64,000 nucleotides of DNA from Emticicia sp. CRIBPO (lineage in GTDB: Bacteria; Bacteroidota; Bacteroidia; Cytophagales; Spirosomataceae). The translations under genes and the position numbers were made by a program. The notes beneath the pieces are model-generated. The model saw nothing but the letters and a program-made list of their open reading frames with translations, was not told the origin of the DNA and did not search any database. Within the stretch, counting starts at the first letter, position 1. Each line of letters starts with the position of its first letter. Below are positions 1 to 8,106 of the stretch, piece after piece. The stretch covers positions 326,495 through 390,494 of the forward strand of contig NZ_JAAAKV010000008.1 in assembly GCF_009905725.1 (NCBI RefSeq), written 5' to 3'.

Positions 1-2
1 TG

Positions 3-1877
3 AAAGACTCTGACAAGGTGTTAATGGATAGGCTTAATACGCTTATCGAGCTTAATTTTGATAACCCTGCCTTCGGAAATGAAGACATTTGCCGCGAATT
101 AGGGGTCAGTCGCTCTCATTTATACCGTGTCGTCAAAGAACACACGCAGCTTTCCACCTCCCTTTACATCCGTCACATTAAACTCATCAAGGCCAAAGAA
201 TGGCTCAGGTCTCCTGACATGAAAATTGCGGAGATCGCCTACAAACTCGGGATAGATAGTCCCCAGAACTTCAGCAAGTACTTTACCAAAGAGTTTGGCC
301 TCACTCCTACCGACTACCGTAAAAACCATGCTGCCGTGCCGGTGGCTGAGCAGGCGGTTGTACCGGAAACGGTTGAGGAACCTGTGCTGCCCCCTGCGTC
401 TAACCGTAAAGTAACTACGACACGCAAATACCTGTACATGGGCCTCGGCCTGTTGTGTTTGCTGGCCTTGGGGCTTACCGCCTTTTTGCTGAAGACAAAA
501 ATGAAGAGCGAGCCGGGCTTTTCGGAAAACTCCATCGCCATTATGCCCTTTAAAAATATGGGCTCTGCCGAAAGCGACTTCTTCTCTGACGGACTGATGC
601 AGCAGATCCACAGTTCGCTGGGGATTATTCCCAAACTGAAGATCATTTCGACGACGTCGTCCAACAAATACAAAAATTCGGATAAACTCATCCCCCAGAT
701 CGCTAAAGAACTGCACGTCAACTATATTATGGAGGGCTCGGTGTTGCTGATGAACAACAAAATCAGGATTACGCTGAACCTCATCAATGCGGAAGACGAC
801 TTGTCGGTGTGGACCAGGAAGTATGACGGCGAAGCCAAAGATGTGCTGGCTTTTATGACGACGGTGTCAAAAGAAGTGGCTGATGAACTGGACCAGAAAC
901 TGACCGAAGCGACCTCTGAAAGGCTGAACAAAGTACCGACGAAGAATCCCGAGGCCTACCGCGAGTACCTGCAGGGCCGGGAGCTGATCGGCAGCCGCAC
1001 CAAAGAAGAACTGGAAGCGGGACTGAAGAAGTTTACGAATGCGATTGAACTGGACCCTGACTTTGCGATGGCGTACGCTTATCGCTCTACGGCCTGGTAC
1101 CTGCTTGGCGACGGGGGATTCCTGGATGAGGCAACCCAGTATAAGATGTCGGAGCGGGATGCCCTCACGGCGATCAGGCTCGACGGCACCAACGGACTGG
1201 CCTATGCCAACCTGGCGAACATTTACCGCGACCAGAAGAAGTGGGACCCCGCCAAAACGGCGTACGAGATTGCGTTGAAGTACAGTCCCAACGACGCCAT
1301 CATCAACTACTGGTACGGCATTCAGCTGAAAACCCTCGGTGAAATGAAAGAAGCCGTAAAATACAACGCCAGGGCGGTGGAGCTGGATCCCCTCTTTCAT
1401 GTGATCAACTGCGGTTATATCTGGACCCTGATTTATTCAGGGGAACTGGAGCTGGCGAAGAAGAAACTGGATGAAGGCGAGGTATTGTTTAATGATTCCT
1501 TTGTGTATTACTGGGTCAAGGGCCTGTATTATGTTGCGAAAAAGGATTATAAAAATGCAATAGTCAACCTTGAACTGTCCAGTAAGATGAATACCAGGGT
1601 TAAAGTAGTGAAGTACTATTTAGCCTTTTGTAAAGCCAGGAACGGCCGGCAGGATGAAACCCTGGCATTTATCAACAGCCTGCCTGCAACCCCCGATAAC
1701 GACATTTCCAGGTCCATTGCCTACGCCGGACTGAGGGATAAAAAGCAGAGTCTCTATTACCTTCAGAAAGCGGCAGACCGCAACGTCATCCCGATGGACC
1801 TTAAAGTCTTCCCCTTCCTCGACATCCTCGAAGGCGACCCGCAGTATGAGGCGATTTTGAGGAAGTTTGGGCTTTGA
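3..1877 (+). CDS. AraC-type HTH, membrane-anchored TolB-like/TPR regulator (5' end at window edge)
   Basis: Predicted one-component transcription regulator. An AraC-type double HTH fills the first ~105 residues (LGVSRSHLYR and IAYKLGIDSPQNFSKYF are the two recognition-helix regions). One membrane helix follows near residues 138-160, then a TolB-N/FlgO-like domain (SIAIMPFKNMG to about 310), then TPR-like repeats to the end. The layout implies cytoplasmic DNA binding controlled by an extracytoplasmic half. The frame is open to the window edge: bases 1-2 are TG followed by AAA GAC TCT, so an ATG starting one base outside the window is likely; the GTG at 18 is internal to the usual AraC N-terminal helix. 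It lies just upstream of an operator whose 21-bp direct repeats suit an AraC-type protein, so it is a candidate regulator of that site. Family is clear; regulatory target is inferred. Confidence 0.85.
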   Translation, partial: KDSDKVLMDRLNTLIELNFDNPAFGNEDICRELGVSRSHLYRVVKEHTQLSTSLYIRHIKLIKAKEWLRSPDMKIAEIAYKLGIDSPQNFSKYFTKEFGLTPTDYRKNHAAVPVAEQAVVPETVEEPVLPPASNRKVTTTRKYLYMGLGLLCLLALGLTAFLLKTKMKSEPGFSENSIAIMPFKNMGSAESDFFSDGLMQQIHSSLGIIPKLKIISTTSSNKYKNSDKLIPQIAKELHVNYIMEGSVLLMNNKIRITLNLINAEDDLSVWTRKYDGEAKDVLAFMTTVSKEVADELDQKLTEATSERLNKVPTKNPEAYREYLQGRELIGSRTKEELEAGLKKFTNAIELDPDFAMAYAYRSTAWYLLGDGGFLDEATQYKMSERDALTAIRLDGTNGLAYANLANIYRDQKKWDPAKTAYEIALKYSPNDAIINYWYGIQLKTLGEMKEAVKYNARAVELDPLFHVINCGYIWTLIYSGELELAKKKLDEGEVLFNDSFVYYWVKGLYYVAKKDYKNAIVNLELSSKMNTRVKVVKYYLAFCKARNGRQDETLAFINSLPATPDNDISRSIAYAGLRDKKQSLYYLQKAADRNVIPMDLKVFPFLDILEGDPQYEAILRKFGL

Positions 1878-1905
1878 GAGAATGAATGAATGCCTCAATG
1901 AGTAC

Positions 1906-1934
1906 CTGCCCGACCTGGGCTTAGCCCGGGCGGG
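1906..1934. repeat. GC-rich dispersed hairpin, copy 1
   Basis: CTGCCCGACCTGGGCT, two bases, then GCCCGGGCGGGA form an imperfect hairpin. It is in opposite orientation to the copies at 2405 and 11997. It lies 28 bp after the AraC/TPR stop codon and could act in transcript 3' end formation, but there is no T-tract after it. Confidence 0.7.
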
Positions 1935-2059
1935 AATGATTCATTGAATGATTCATTGAATGATTGAGTGAATGAATGATAGAGTGATTGAATGTATGGC
2001 GACCAGAGCCCCGCTCTTGCGATAAAAAGGAGTTAAGCTCATTAAGGTTTTTTGTTGTA

Positions 2060-2080
2060 GAGACGTTGCATGCAACTTCT
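2060..2080. repeat. Palindromic dispersed repeat A, degenerate copy
   Basis: GAGACGTTGCA followed by TGCAACTTCT, one mismatch from the perfect palindrome at 11871-11892. Same family as 2218-2242, 10497-10522 and 36016-36040. Confidence 0.75.
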
Positions 2081-2127
2081 GTTCTTTTCTGTCCGAATTA
2101 ACCATTTATATTATTTCAATAAATCCC

Positions 2128-2156
2128 GCAGATATGCACGGCCGTGCGTATTTACC
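2128..2156. repeat. Palindromic dispersed repeat B, copy 1
   Basis: The core GCACGGCCGTGC (2136-2147) is a perfect palindrome flanked by GCAGATAT and GTATTTACC, imperfectly complementary. Related copies are at 10428-10455 and 31368-31391. Confidence 0.7.
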
Positions 2157-2217
2157 GATTCGACGTGGGTATTTTAGAATTACACGTTAAATATGCGGGG
2201 TCGATGTGTTCGCGGCA

Positions 2218-2242
2218 AAGACGTTGCGTGCAACGTCTCTAC
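2218..2242. repeat. Palindromic dispersed repeat A copy
   Basis: AAGACGTTGC G TGCAACGTCTC; near-perfect inverted repeat of the same family as 11871-11892. Confidence 0.75.
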
Positions 2243-2404
2243 TGGTTCTTGTCTTTGATCTTCATGTTCTTCATGCCTTAATGGTTCTCCCGTCGTGTCC
2301 CGAAATCCGGATTCTATTATTTATTCTATCATTGAATCATGGAGGCATTCAAAATTATTCCTCTTCGTGTCCCGAATCCAAATTCTATCATTCTATCATT
2401 CACT

Positions 2405-2433
2405 CCCGCCCGGGCGGAGCCCAGGTCGGGCAG
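2405..2433. repeat. GC-rich dispersed hairpin, copy 2
   Basis: CCCGCCCGGGC, loop GGA, then GCCCAGGTCGGGC. The arms pair over about 11 bp with one mismatch and one bulge. The same sequence recurs at 11997-12025, both times upstream of a triple direct-repeat operator (about 30 bp before it here, about 50 bp at 12 kb). Confidence 0.75.
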
Positions 2434-2461
2434 GCATTCCATCATTCAAAATTGCCCTCAG

Positions 2462-2518
2462 GCAACAATAAACTAACCCCCTGACCAAATAAACCAAGGA
2501 ATTGGACAGATAGACCAA
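2462..2518 (+). promoter_or_regulatory. Triple direct-repeat operator, copy 1
   Basis: Three 15-bp direct repeats: GCAACAATAAACTAA (2462-2476), GACCAAATAAACCAA (2483-2497) and GGACAGATAGACCAA (2504-2518), separated by 6 bp each, giving a 21-bp period or two helical turns. The last repeat ends 21 bp before the -7 box at 2540. Matching copies stand upstream of the kinase array and of the NTF2-like gene at 31695. The period suits AraC-type (or LytTR-type) activators. That it is an operator is inference from conservation and fixed spacing. Confidence 0.7.
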
Positions 2519-2539
2519 CAGGGTTGGTGGTGGGCAGGC

Positions 2540-2547
2540 TAGCTTTG
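2540..2547 (+). promoter_or_regulatory. -7 promoter box TAGCTTTG
   Basis: Matches the Bacteroidota -7 consensus TAnnTTTG. No TTTG -33 element is at the usual distance; the operator occupies the upstream side instead, consistent with an activator-dependent promoter. Predicted start of transcription is near 2554, about 45 bp before the ATG. Confidence 0.6.
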
Positions 2548-2598
2548 TGACAGTAATAAGGAACTGAAAAATCGATCTGAACCCAAAACTTACAGAAC

Positions 2599-3117
2599 AT
2601 GAAAAGAATGAGATTTTTGATACTCGCCCTGATGGTGTCTGTGGCGGGCTGTAAAAGCGAACCGTCGGAAGAATGTGTAAAACTGGAAGCCGCCAACAAG
2701 CAACTCGAGGCCAATTTAAAGATGTATGAAACCACCTGGGACGAGATTATCAACAAAGGCAAGATTGACCTGATCAACGAAACGAATTTTGACAAGAATA
2801 TCACGCTTGTGACGGCCCCTGAGAACATCGTGGGTATTGAAGGGTTCAAGGCTTATTATCAGAACTACCTTACCGGGTTTTCGAAAGTGACGTTCACGAT
2901 CGTCGACGTGTTCGGCCAGGGCGACAAGATCGTGAAGCACTGGAACTTCAAAGGCACCCACAGCGGCGAATTCTTCGGTATTCCGGCCACAGAAAAGGAA
3001 GTAAACGTGGATGGAGTGACCCTTGTGAAGATGAAAGACGGGAAAATAGCCCGGGAGCAGGATTTTATGGATAACCTGGAGTTTATGCAGCAGCTGGGGA
3101 TTATCCCGCGACAATAA
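2599..3117 (+). CDS. SnoaL-like (NTF2-fold) lipoprotein
   Basis: Predicted lipoprotein of 172 residues with a clear lipobox, SVAGC, and Cys18 as the lipidated residue. A short helical linker (EECVKLEAANKQ...) is followed by a SnoaL-like/ester-cyclase-type NTF2 fold: WDEIINKG opens the domain, and KHWNFKGTHSGEF plus the VDGVTLVKMKDGKI strands are family hallmarks. Members bind small hydrophobic ligands, and some are cyclases or isomerases; no catalytic set can be assigned here. The gene stands alone behind the triple direct-repeat operator. A second NTF2-like gene (31695) and an NTF2-like domain in kinase 3 fall under copies of the same operator. Confidence 0.8.
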   Translation: MKRMRFLILALMVSVAGCKSEPSEECVKLEAANKQLEANLKMYETTWDEIINKGKIDLINETNFDKNITLVTAPENIVGIEGFKAYYQNYLTGFSKVTFTIVDVFGQGDKIVKHWNFKGTHSGEFFGIPATEKEVNVDGVTLVKMKDGKIAREQDFMDNLEFMQQLGIIPRQ

Positions 3118-3257
3118 CAAGACTTTTGATCAACAGTCAGGATCGGCAGATATGAATTTTATAGCCATGAAAAGATAATTTTTGTACCTGGTTCTGCTGT
3201 TGGTTTTATATGCTTAACTTTACATACTTTGGTGTGTACGATAAAAGATCAATAAAC

Positions 3258-4154
3258 ATGAAGACATCGATGGCCTCCGGATTTTCAATTCTGGTTTCTT
3301 TATTCATGTTCTCCTATTCTGTGCTCATGGCACAGGCGGGTCCTGTCATTAATGAGCAGAAAAAACATCTTTTAAAATCAGGTATCAACGGGGCTGATTA
3401 CCACTTGAGTGTTTCCCTTCCTAAGCACTATGCTCCGGCTGAGGCGACCCGTTACCCGGTTTTATTTATGTTAGACGGAGGACTTGGTTTTCCGGTGGCC
3501 CATGCTGCCAGAACAGGTTTTGATATGTTCGGCGATATGGAAGACCTCATTATTGTAGCCATCGAATATGAATGGGAAAAATCGCTGAGCCCCTGGTTTG
3601 TTAACCGGAGCAGGGATTATACGCCCTCAAAGGACGCTGTTTTCGAGTCCAATCCCGGTTATGCTAAATTATTCGGGTTTCCCGAGGGCTCGCTGGTCAC
3701 CGGTGGCGGGCCGGTTTTCCTGGACGTCATCAGAAAGGAAATCATTCCGTTTGTGGATAAAAACTATAAAACGACCAAAGACCGTGGCATATCAGGCCAT
3801 TCATTCGGCGGTTTGTTTGTCGGCTATTGCCTTTTGACTGCCCCCGACCTTTTCCAGCGGTATGGCATCAACAGCCCTTCTTTCTGGTGGAACAAGAAAG
3901 AGATGTTTGGCATGGAAAAAGAATTTTCAAAACGTACTCAGAGTTTACCGGTAAAAGTATTTATGTCGGTGGGCAGTCTGGAGGGTAACTCGATGACTCC
4001 CGTCATGACGGCCTTCGCAGACAGTCTGAAAAGCAGGAATTACCAGGGTTTGAGTTTAACTACGCACATTTTTGAGGGTGAAACGCATATGTCGGTAGTT
4101 CCGGCGATGATCAGCCGGACACTCAGGGTTTTATATCCGGCGAAAAAAGAGTAG
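3258..4154 (+). CDS. Secreted alpha/beta-hydrolase esterase (Esterase D/IroE-like)
   Basis: Serine hydrolase of the putative-esterase (PF00756) type. I place the start at the ATG at 3258, not the in-frame ATG at 3210. It gives a normal signal peptide (MKTSMASGF... ending LMAQA), and a poor -7-like ATACTTTG lies just upstream at about 3223. The nucleophile elbow is GHSFGG with Ser182; VLFMLDGG is the oxyanion-side strand, and EGETHMSV probably supplies the catalytic His. Family members cleave acyl or siderophore esters; the substrate here is unknown. It starts a same-strand series of enzymes reaching the SDR gene 51 bp downstream. Confidence 0.8.
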   Translation: MKTSMASGFSILVSLFMFSYSVLMAQAGPVINEQKKHLLKSGINGADYHLSVSLPKHYAPAEATRYPVLFMLDGGLGFPVAHAARTGFDMFGDMEDLIIVAIEYEWEKSLSPWFVNRSRDYTPSKDAVFESNPGYAKLFGFPEGSLVTGGGPVFLDVIRKEIIPFVDKNYKTTKDRGISGHSFGGLFVGYCLLTAPDLFQRYGINSPSFWWNKKEMFGMEKEFSKRTQSLPVKVFMSVGSLEGNSMTPVMTAFADSLKSRNYQGLSLTTHIFEGETHMSVVPAMISRTLRVLYPAKKE

Positions 4155-4205
4155 CCCTCAATGGCTTTGTTGATGATATTGATTTTGAAGTGAAATAATA
4201 ATTAA

Positions 4206-4997
4206 ATGGAGGATTTTAAAGACAAAGTCGTCTGGATCACAGGAGCCTCTTCAGGTTTAGGCAAGTTTATGGCTTATGAATTTGCCAAGTCGGGAGCAAA
4301 ACTGGCCCTGTCGGCACGCAGAACGACAGAACTGGAGCATGTTCTGGAAAAAGTGATGATATTGGGTTGTCAGGGCATCGTCGTACCCTGTGATATTATG
4401 GATGAATCCGCCATTGAGCAGGCTGTCGCCACGATTACCGGGCATTTCGGCGGGCTGGATGTGGCCGTTGCCAATGCCGGCTTCGGTGTTTCCGGTAAAA
4501 TTGAGCAGCTGAGTGCTGACGATTGGAAAAGACAGCTGGACATCAACGTGGTTGGCCTGGCGTTGACGGCTAAACATGCCCTGCCCCATTTAAGGGCGGT
4601 TAAGGGACGCCTGGTGCTGATTGGCAGTGTGGCTGCTTACATTCCGAGTCCGGGTACCGGGGCTTACGGAGCCTCGAAAGCCGCTGTGCGGTCCATTGGG
4701 CAAACCCTGCAGCTGGAACTGAAAGGAAGCGGTGTAAGCTGCACCGTCATTCATCCGGGTTTTGTAGATTCGGATATCGCCAGGGTGAATAACGAGGGTG
4801 TTTTAAACGCTGAAAAGACAGACCCAAGGCCCAAAAAACTGATGTGGCCCACTGAAAAGGCCGCGAAAGTGATGGTTAGGGCCATTGCATCAAGAAAGAA
4901 GTCGTTTGTATTTACAGGTCATGGGGTGATCATGGCCTGGATCGGTCAGCATTTTCCGGGTACAGCCGCCTGGTTGCTGGGCAAAGTGAGTCCGTAG
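4206..4997 (+). CDS. SDR-family NAD(P)-dependent oxidoreductase
   Basis: Classical short-chain dehydrogenase/reductase of 263 residues. The Rossmann cofactor motif TGASSGLG is at 12-19, the NAG motif is present (VANAGFG), and the catalytic set is Ser141, Tyr154 and Lys158 (YGASK). The length is typical. The C-terminal segment (AWIGQHFPGTAAWLLGK) is hydrophobic, as in membrane-associated DHRS7-like SDRs, suggesting a lipid-like substrate. It follows the esterase by 51 bp and precedes a secreted amidohydrolase by 62 bp. Substrate unassigned. Confidence 0.88.
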   Translation: MEDFKDKVVWITGASSGLGKFMAYEFAKSGAKLALSARRTTELEHVLEKVMILGCQGIVVPCDIMDESAIEQAVATITGHFGGLDVAVANAGFGVSGKIEQLSADDWKRQLDINVVGLALTAKHALPHLRAVKGRLVLIGSVAAYIPSPGTGAYGASKAAVRSIGQTLQLELKGSGVSCTVIHPGFVDSDIARVNNEGVLNAEKTDPRPKKLMWPTEKAAKVMVRAIASRKKSFVFTGHGVIMAWIGQHFPGTAAWLLGKVSP

Positions 4998-5059
4998 ACA
5001 AAGTTTTAGTTTTTGATGAACCGGATGAAGTTCCGGCCATAGCCTTTAAAATCAAACCC

Positions 5060-5965
5060 ATGAAAAAGACCCTCCTATTTGTTTTACTGGGCTTACCGCT
5101 CCTGTCCACCGCCCAACGGAAGATCATAGACATGCATGCTCACTCTTATACCGACAGCGATTTCGGCGAACGTGAGCCTGCAGCCGATTTTTACGGCCGG
5201 AAAGGTTCAAAGAATGCGGAAGAACACCGTTCGGCCAGTTTCGCAGCCTTCAAAAAATGGAATGTTGTCAAAGCTATGGTCAGCGGTAATCCCGAAAGTG
5301 TGGAGAACTGGGCTGCGAAAGACACTAACTTGGTGATCAGGGGCATCCTGATGTTTAATCCGGACGATTACGGCATGACACCGGACAAACTGGAACAGAT
5401 GATCAAAGATAAAAAGCTGGAAGTCTTCGGCGAAATCGGTAATTACTACATGGGCACCATCCTGAGCGACCCGATATGGCAACCCTACCTGGCCATTTGT
5501 GAAAAATTCGACATCCCGGTAGCCGTTCACACCGGTGGCGGTGATCCGGGAGGCACCTATTCCTGGTCGCCCAAAGCGAGGCTGGCCCTGGGAGATCCTT
5601 ATCTGATGGAAGATGTGCTGGTGAAGTATCCGAAACTCCGGATTTACCTGATGCATGCCGGAGGTGAGGAATGGCACGAACATACCTTGCGGCTGATGGC
5701 TTATTATCCGCAGTTGTATACTGATATCGCGGTGATGCTGTGGGTGGAGCCGAACTCGCAGCGGACGATCAGGGAATTTCTGCAGCATGCCAAAGAAGCG
5801 GGCTACCTTAACCGCGTCATGTTTGGCTCAGACCAGATGATATGGCCCTATGCGATAGAGAAATCGATCCGCTACCTCGACAACCTGAAGTTTCTGAGCA
5901 AAAAGGATAAAGAGGATATCTTCTATAACAATGCCGCACGGTTTTTAAAACTGAAAAACGATTAG
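5060..5965 (+). CDS. Secreted amidohydrolase (amidohydrolase_2 family)
   Basis: Metal-dependent TIM-barrel hydrolase/decarboxylase-type protein (PF04909) of 301 residues with signal peptide MKKTLLFVLLGLPLLSTAQ. Metal-ligand motifs are visible: DMHAH near 24-28, AVHTGGG, YLMHAGG and MFGSDQM (the conserved Asp). Amidohydrolase_2 enzymes include aromatic decarboxylases and lactone hydrolases; the reaction here is not determined. The leader implies action in the periplasm. It ends 35 bp before the first DUF418 gene. Confidence 0.82.
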   Translation: MKKTLLFVLLGLPLLSTAQRKIIDMHAHSYTDSDFGEREPAADFYGRKGSKNAEEHRSASFAAFKKWNVVKAMVSGNPESVENWAAKDTNLVIRGILMFNPDDYGMTPDKLEQMIKDKKLEVFGEIGNYYMGTILSDPIWQPYLAICEKFDIPVAVHTGGGDPGGTYSWSPKARLALGDPYLMEDVLVKYPKLRIYLMHAGGEEWHEHTLRLMAYYPQLYTDIAVMLWVEPNSQRTIREFLQHAKEAGYLNRVMFGSDQMIWPYAIEKSIRYLDNLKFLSKKDKEDIFYNNAARFLKLKND

Positions 5966-6000
5966 GAAGCTGAAATGTCTATCAAACCAATACCCCTGCT

Positions 6001-7296
6001 ATGAATTTAAATGAAAGTACACTATCCGCTTCAAAACTCTCAGAGAGGATCCAGTCGCTGGACATCATGAGAGGCATTGTCTTATTCGGCATCCTGCTGA
6101 TGAACATCAACGGCATGGGTCTCACGGGTGCTTATGACGACCCCACCGTGTCGGGAGGATCCACCGGATGGGATCTTTACACCTGGATAACCACCAATAT
6201 GTTGTTTGAGGGCACCATGCGGGCTTTGTTCTCGCTGTTGTTCGGTGTAGGCATGTTTATTCTCCTGGAAGGCCTCGAGAAAAAAGGAGCCGGGATCACC
6301 GCCGCCAACATTTACTTCAGAAGGCTGACCTGGCTGCTGGTTTTCGGGCTGATCAACGGCTATCTGTTGTTATGGCGGGGCGAGATTCTGTACAATTATG
6401 CCCTGATGGGCTTCCTGGTTTTTTCTTTCAGGAGTTTAAAACCCAGACAATTGATCCTCATATCCGTATTTCTGTCTGCCGTGGGTACGCTGTGGAGTTA
6501 CACAGAGTACAAAAAGGATGTGAAGTTTATGGAGCAGCTGGAACTGGCCCAGAAAAATACAAGAGAAGGAAAGGCATTGTCGGCCGACATGAAAGAAGCC
6601 GATGAAAGATGGAAAAAAAGAACAGCGGACAGATCAGCTGAAGGTGTGGCGGCGAGCGATAAAAACATGCAAAAGGGCTACCTGGATGTGGTGACTTACC
6701 TTGCCCCGTTCAATACGCACTACAATGAGTTGTTTCCTTACCGCTACGATGTATGGGATATATTGAGCATGATGTTGCTCGGCATTGCCCTTTACAAACT
6801 GAAGATACTTTCGGGTGAAAAGTCGTATGGTTTTTACGGTCTCATGGTTTTACTGGGCTATGCTGTCGGATTAAGTGTCAATTATTATGAAACCCGGCTG
6901 ATCATGGACAGTCATTTCTCTTTGCTGGGTTTTTCACAGGCCAATGTTACCTATGATGTGGGTCGTGTGCCTACGGCCATAGGACACGTCGGGCTGATTA
7001 TGCTTTTCTGTAAATTACCGCTATTGAGCTGGCTGAAGACCGGGCTGGCCGCTGTAGGTAAAATAGCCCTGACAAATTACATCATGCATTCTGTGATCGC
7101 GATGTTCATCTTTACCGGTGCGGGGTTCGGGCTTTTCGGGAAACTGCAGCGTCATGAATTGCTGTATGTGGTGTTCACTATCTGGGTTGTTCAGCTGATC
7201 ATCAGTCCCATCTGGCTGAAATACTTCCAGTTTGGCCCTATGGAGTGGGTCTGGAGAAACCTGAGTTATATGAAAAGACATCCTTTCAGAAAATAA
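6001..7296 (+). CDS. DUF418 (YeiB-like) multispanning membrane protein
   Basis: Polytopic inner-membrane protein of 431 residues. The N-terminal signature RIQSLDIMRGIVLFGILLMNI and the C-terminal signature GPMEWVWRNLSYMKRHPFR are diagnostic of DUF418. About ten hydrophobic segments surround a charged loop near residues 180-225 (KKDVKFMEQLELAQKN...). The family is related to membrane acyltransferase-like proteins, but its reaction is unknown. A second DUF418 gene is at 10578 and a DUF1624/HGSNAT-type relative at 9218. Confidence 0.88.
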   Translation: MNLNESTLSASKLSERIQSLDIMRGIVLFGILLMNINGMGLTGAYDDPTVSGGSTGWDLYTWITTNMLFEGTMRALFSLLFGVGMFILLEGLEKKGAGITAANIYFRRLTWLLVFGLINGYLLLWRGEILYNYALMGFLVFSFRSLKPRQLILISVFLSAVGTLWSYTEYKKDVKFMEQLELAQKNTREGKALSADMKEADERWKKRTADRSAEGVAASDKNMQKGYLDVVTYLAPFNTHYNELFPYRYDVWDILSMMLLGIALYKLKILSGEKSYGFYGLMVLLGYAVGLSVNYYETRLIMDSHFSLLGFSQANVTYDVGRVPTAIGHVGLIMLFCKLPLLSWLKTGLAAVGKIALTNYIMHSVIAMFIFTGAGFGLFGKLQRHELLYVVFTIWVVQLIISPIWLKYFQFGPMEWVWRNLSYMKRHPFRK

Positions 7297-7314
7297 ACAT
7301 TAAACCCCTGCCCT

Positions 7315-8013
7315 ATGGAAACCCTCAGAACAGAACAAGTCAGGAAAATCCGCTTTGATAAGTCGGGTTACTATTTTATCGCTTTGATGGCCCTGGCCTT
7401 TGCCGGCTTCTGGAAGTCGTATTTCTCTAAATTTTTCAGCGGTACGAACGATTTCAACTTCTATTTTCACTTTCATGCGTTCATGATGGTGCTTTGGGTG
7501 ACCTTGCTCATTGTCCAGCCCCTGCTGATCCGCAAAAAGAAGCTGGAATTGCACAGAATGATCGGTAGGCTGACCTACGTTCTGATGCCGGTGATGCTGA
7601 TATCGGTGCTATTGATATTAAATAGTGGTATGAAAGCCGTTCCGGCAGCAGACCTTGCTTTCGCGAATGTACTTTTCCCGGTAAGGGACTTCTTCTTCCT
7701 GGCCATCTACTTCAGCATCGGCGTGGCGTACAGACGTCAGGTACAGATACACGCCAGGGCCATGATCGTAACAGGTATTGTGTTTATAGAGCCCGCCCTT
7801 TTCAGGTTTGTGGGCGGCGAGATCGGAATTCCCATCATCCTTGGCCTGTTGATCACCCTGATTGTGCTCGAAAGAAAACAAAAGCAGGGAAGATGGCTGT
7901 TTCCGGCCTTCCTGATGGTGGATGTGATGGTTTACCTGTTGGTGATTTTCGAGGTTCCGCTGTCGTTTCTTGATCCTTTGGTGCGATGGTTTGTCAAACT
8001 GCCTCTGACGTGA
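7315..8013 (+). CDS. Conserved multispanning membrane protein, possibly DUF2306-like
   Basis: A 232-residue protein with about seven membrane helices. Histidines sit in or near helices in patterns that recall membrane b-type cytochromes: FHFHAFMM, LHRMIGRL and IHARAM. Haem binding is only a suggestion, as I cannot compare it with the family. It starts 18 bp after the DUF418 gene, so the two are probably co-transcribed. No enzymatic motif is visible. Confidence 0.7.
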   Translation: METLRTEQVRKIRFDKSGYYFIALMALAFAGFWKSYFSKFFSGTNDFNFYFHFHAFMMVLWVTLLIVQPLLIRKKKLELHRMIGRLTYVLMPVMLISVLLILNSGMKAVPAADLAFANVLFPVRDFFFLAIYFSIGVAYRRQVQIHARAMIVTGIVFIEPALFRFVGGEIGIPIILGLLITLIVLERKQKQGRWLFPAFLMVDVMVYLLVIFEVPLSFLDPLVRWFVKLPLT

Positions 8014-8106
8014 GATGATGCCTCTCATGGCCATTAAATAGCTGATAGCAATGATCCCCGGAATTATTTTTATTTTAGAGAAAAACTGGGAAACATCCCC
8101 GAAACC

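Larger units (their letters stand above)
1878..2598. other. Repeat-rich intergenic region ending in an operator and promoter
   Basis: This 721-bp gap has no convincing gene. It holds degenerate TGAATGAT/ATTCATTGA microrepeats (about 1879-2000 and 2330-2400), two GC-rich hairpins (1906-1934, 2405-2433), two copies of the GACGTTGCA palindrome (2060-2080, 2218-2242), one GATAYGCACGG-type palindrome (2128-2156), and finally the triple direct-repeat operator and -7 box serving the SnoaL-like lipoprotein gene. Confidence 0.8.

Noticed and set aside
1879..2000. CRISPR-like array from TGAATGAT repeats
   Set aside because: Repeats are 4-9 bp, degenerate and without spacers; they are simple sequence.
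2206..2484. 92-codon plus-strand frame
   Set aside because: It runs through repeat A, the GC hairpin, microrepeats and the operator; its composition follows the repeats and no domain is visible.
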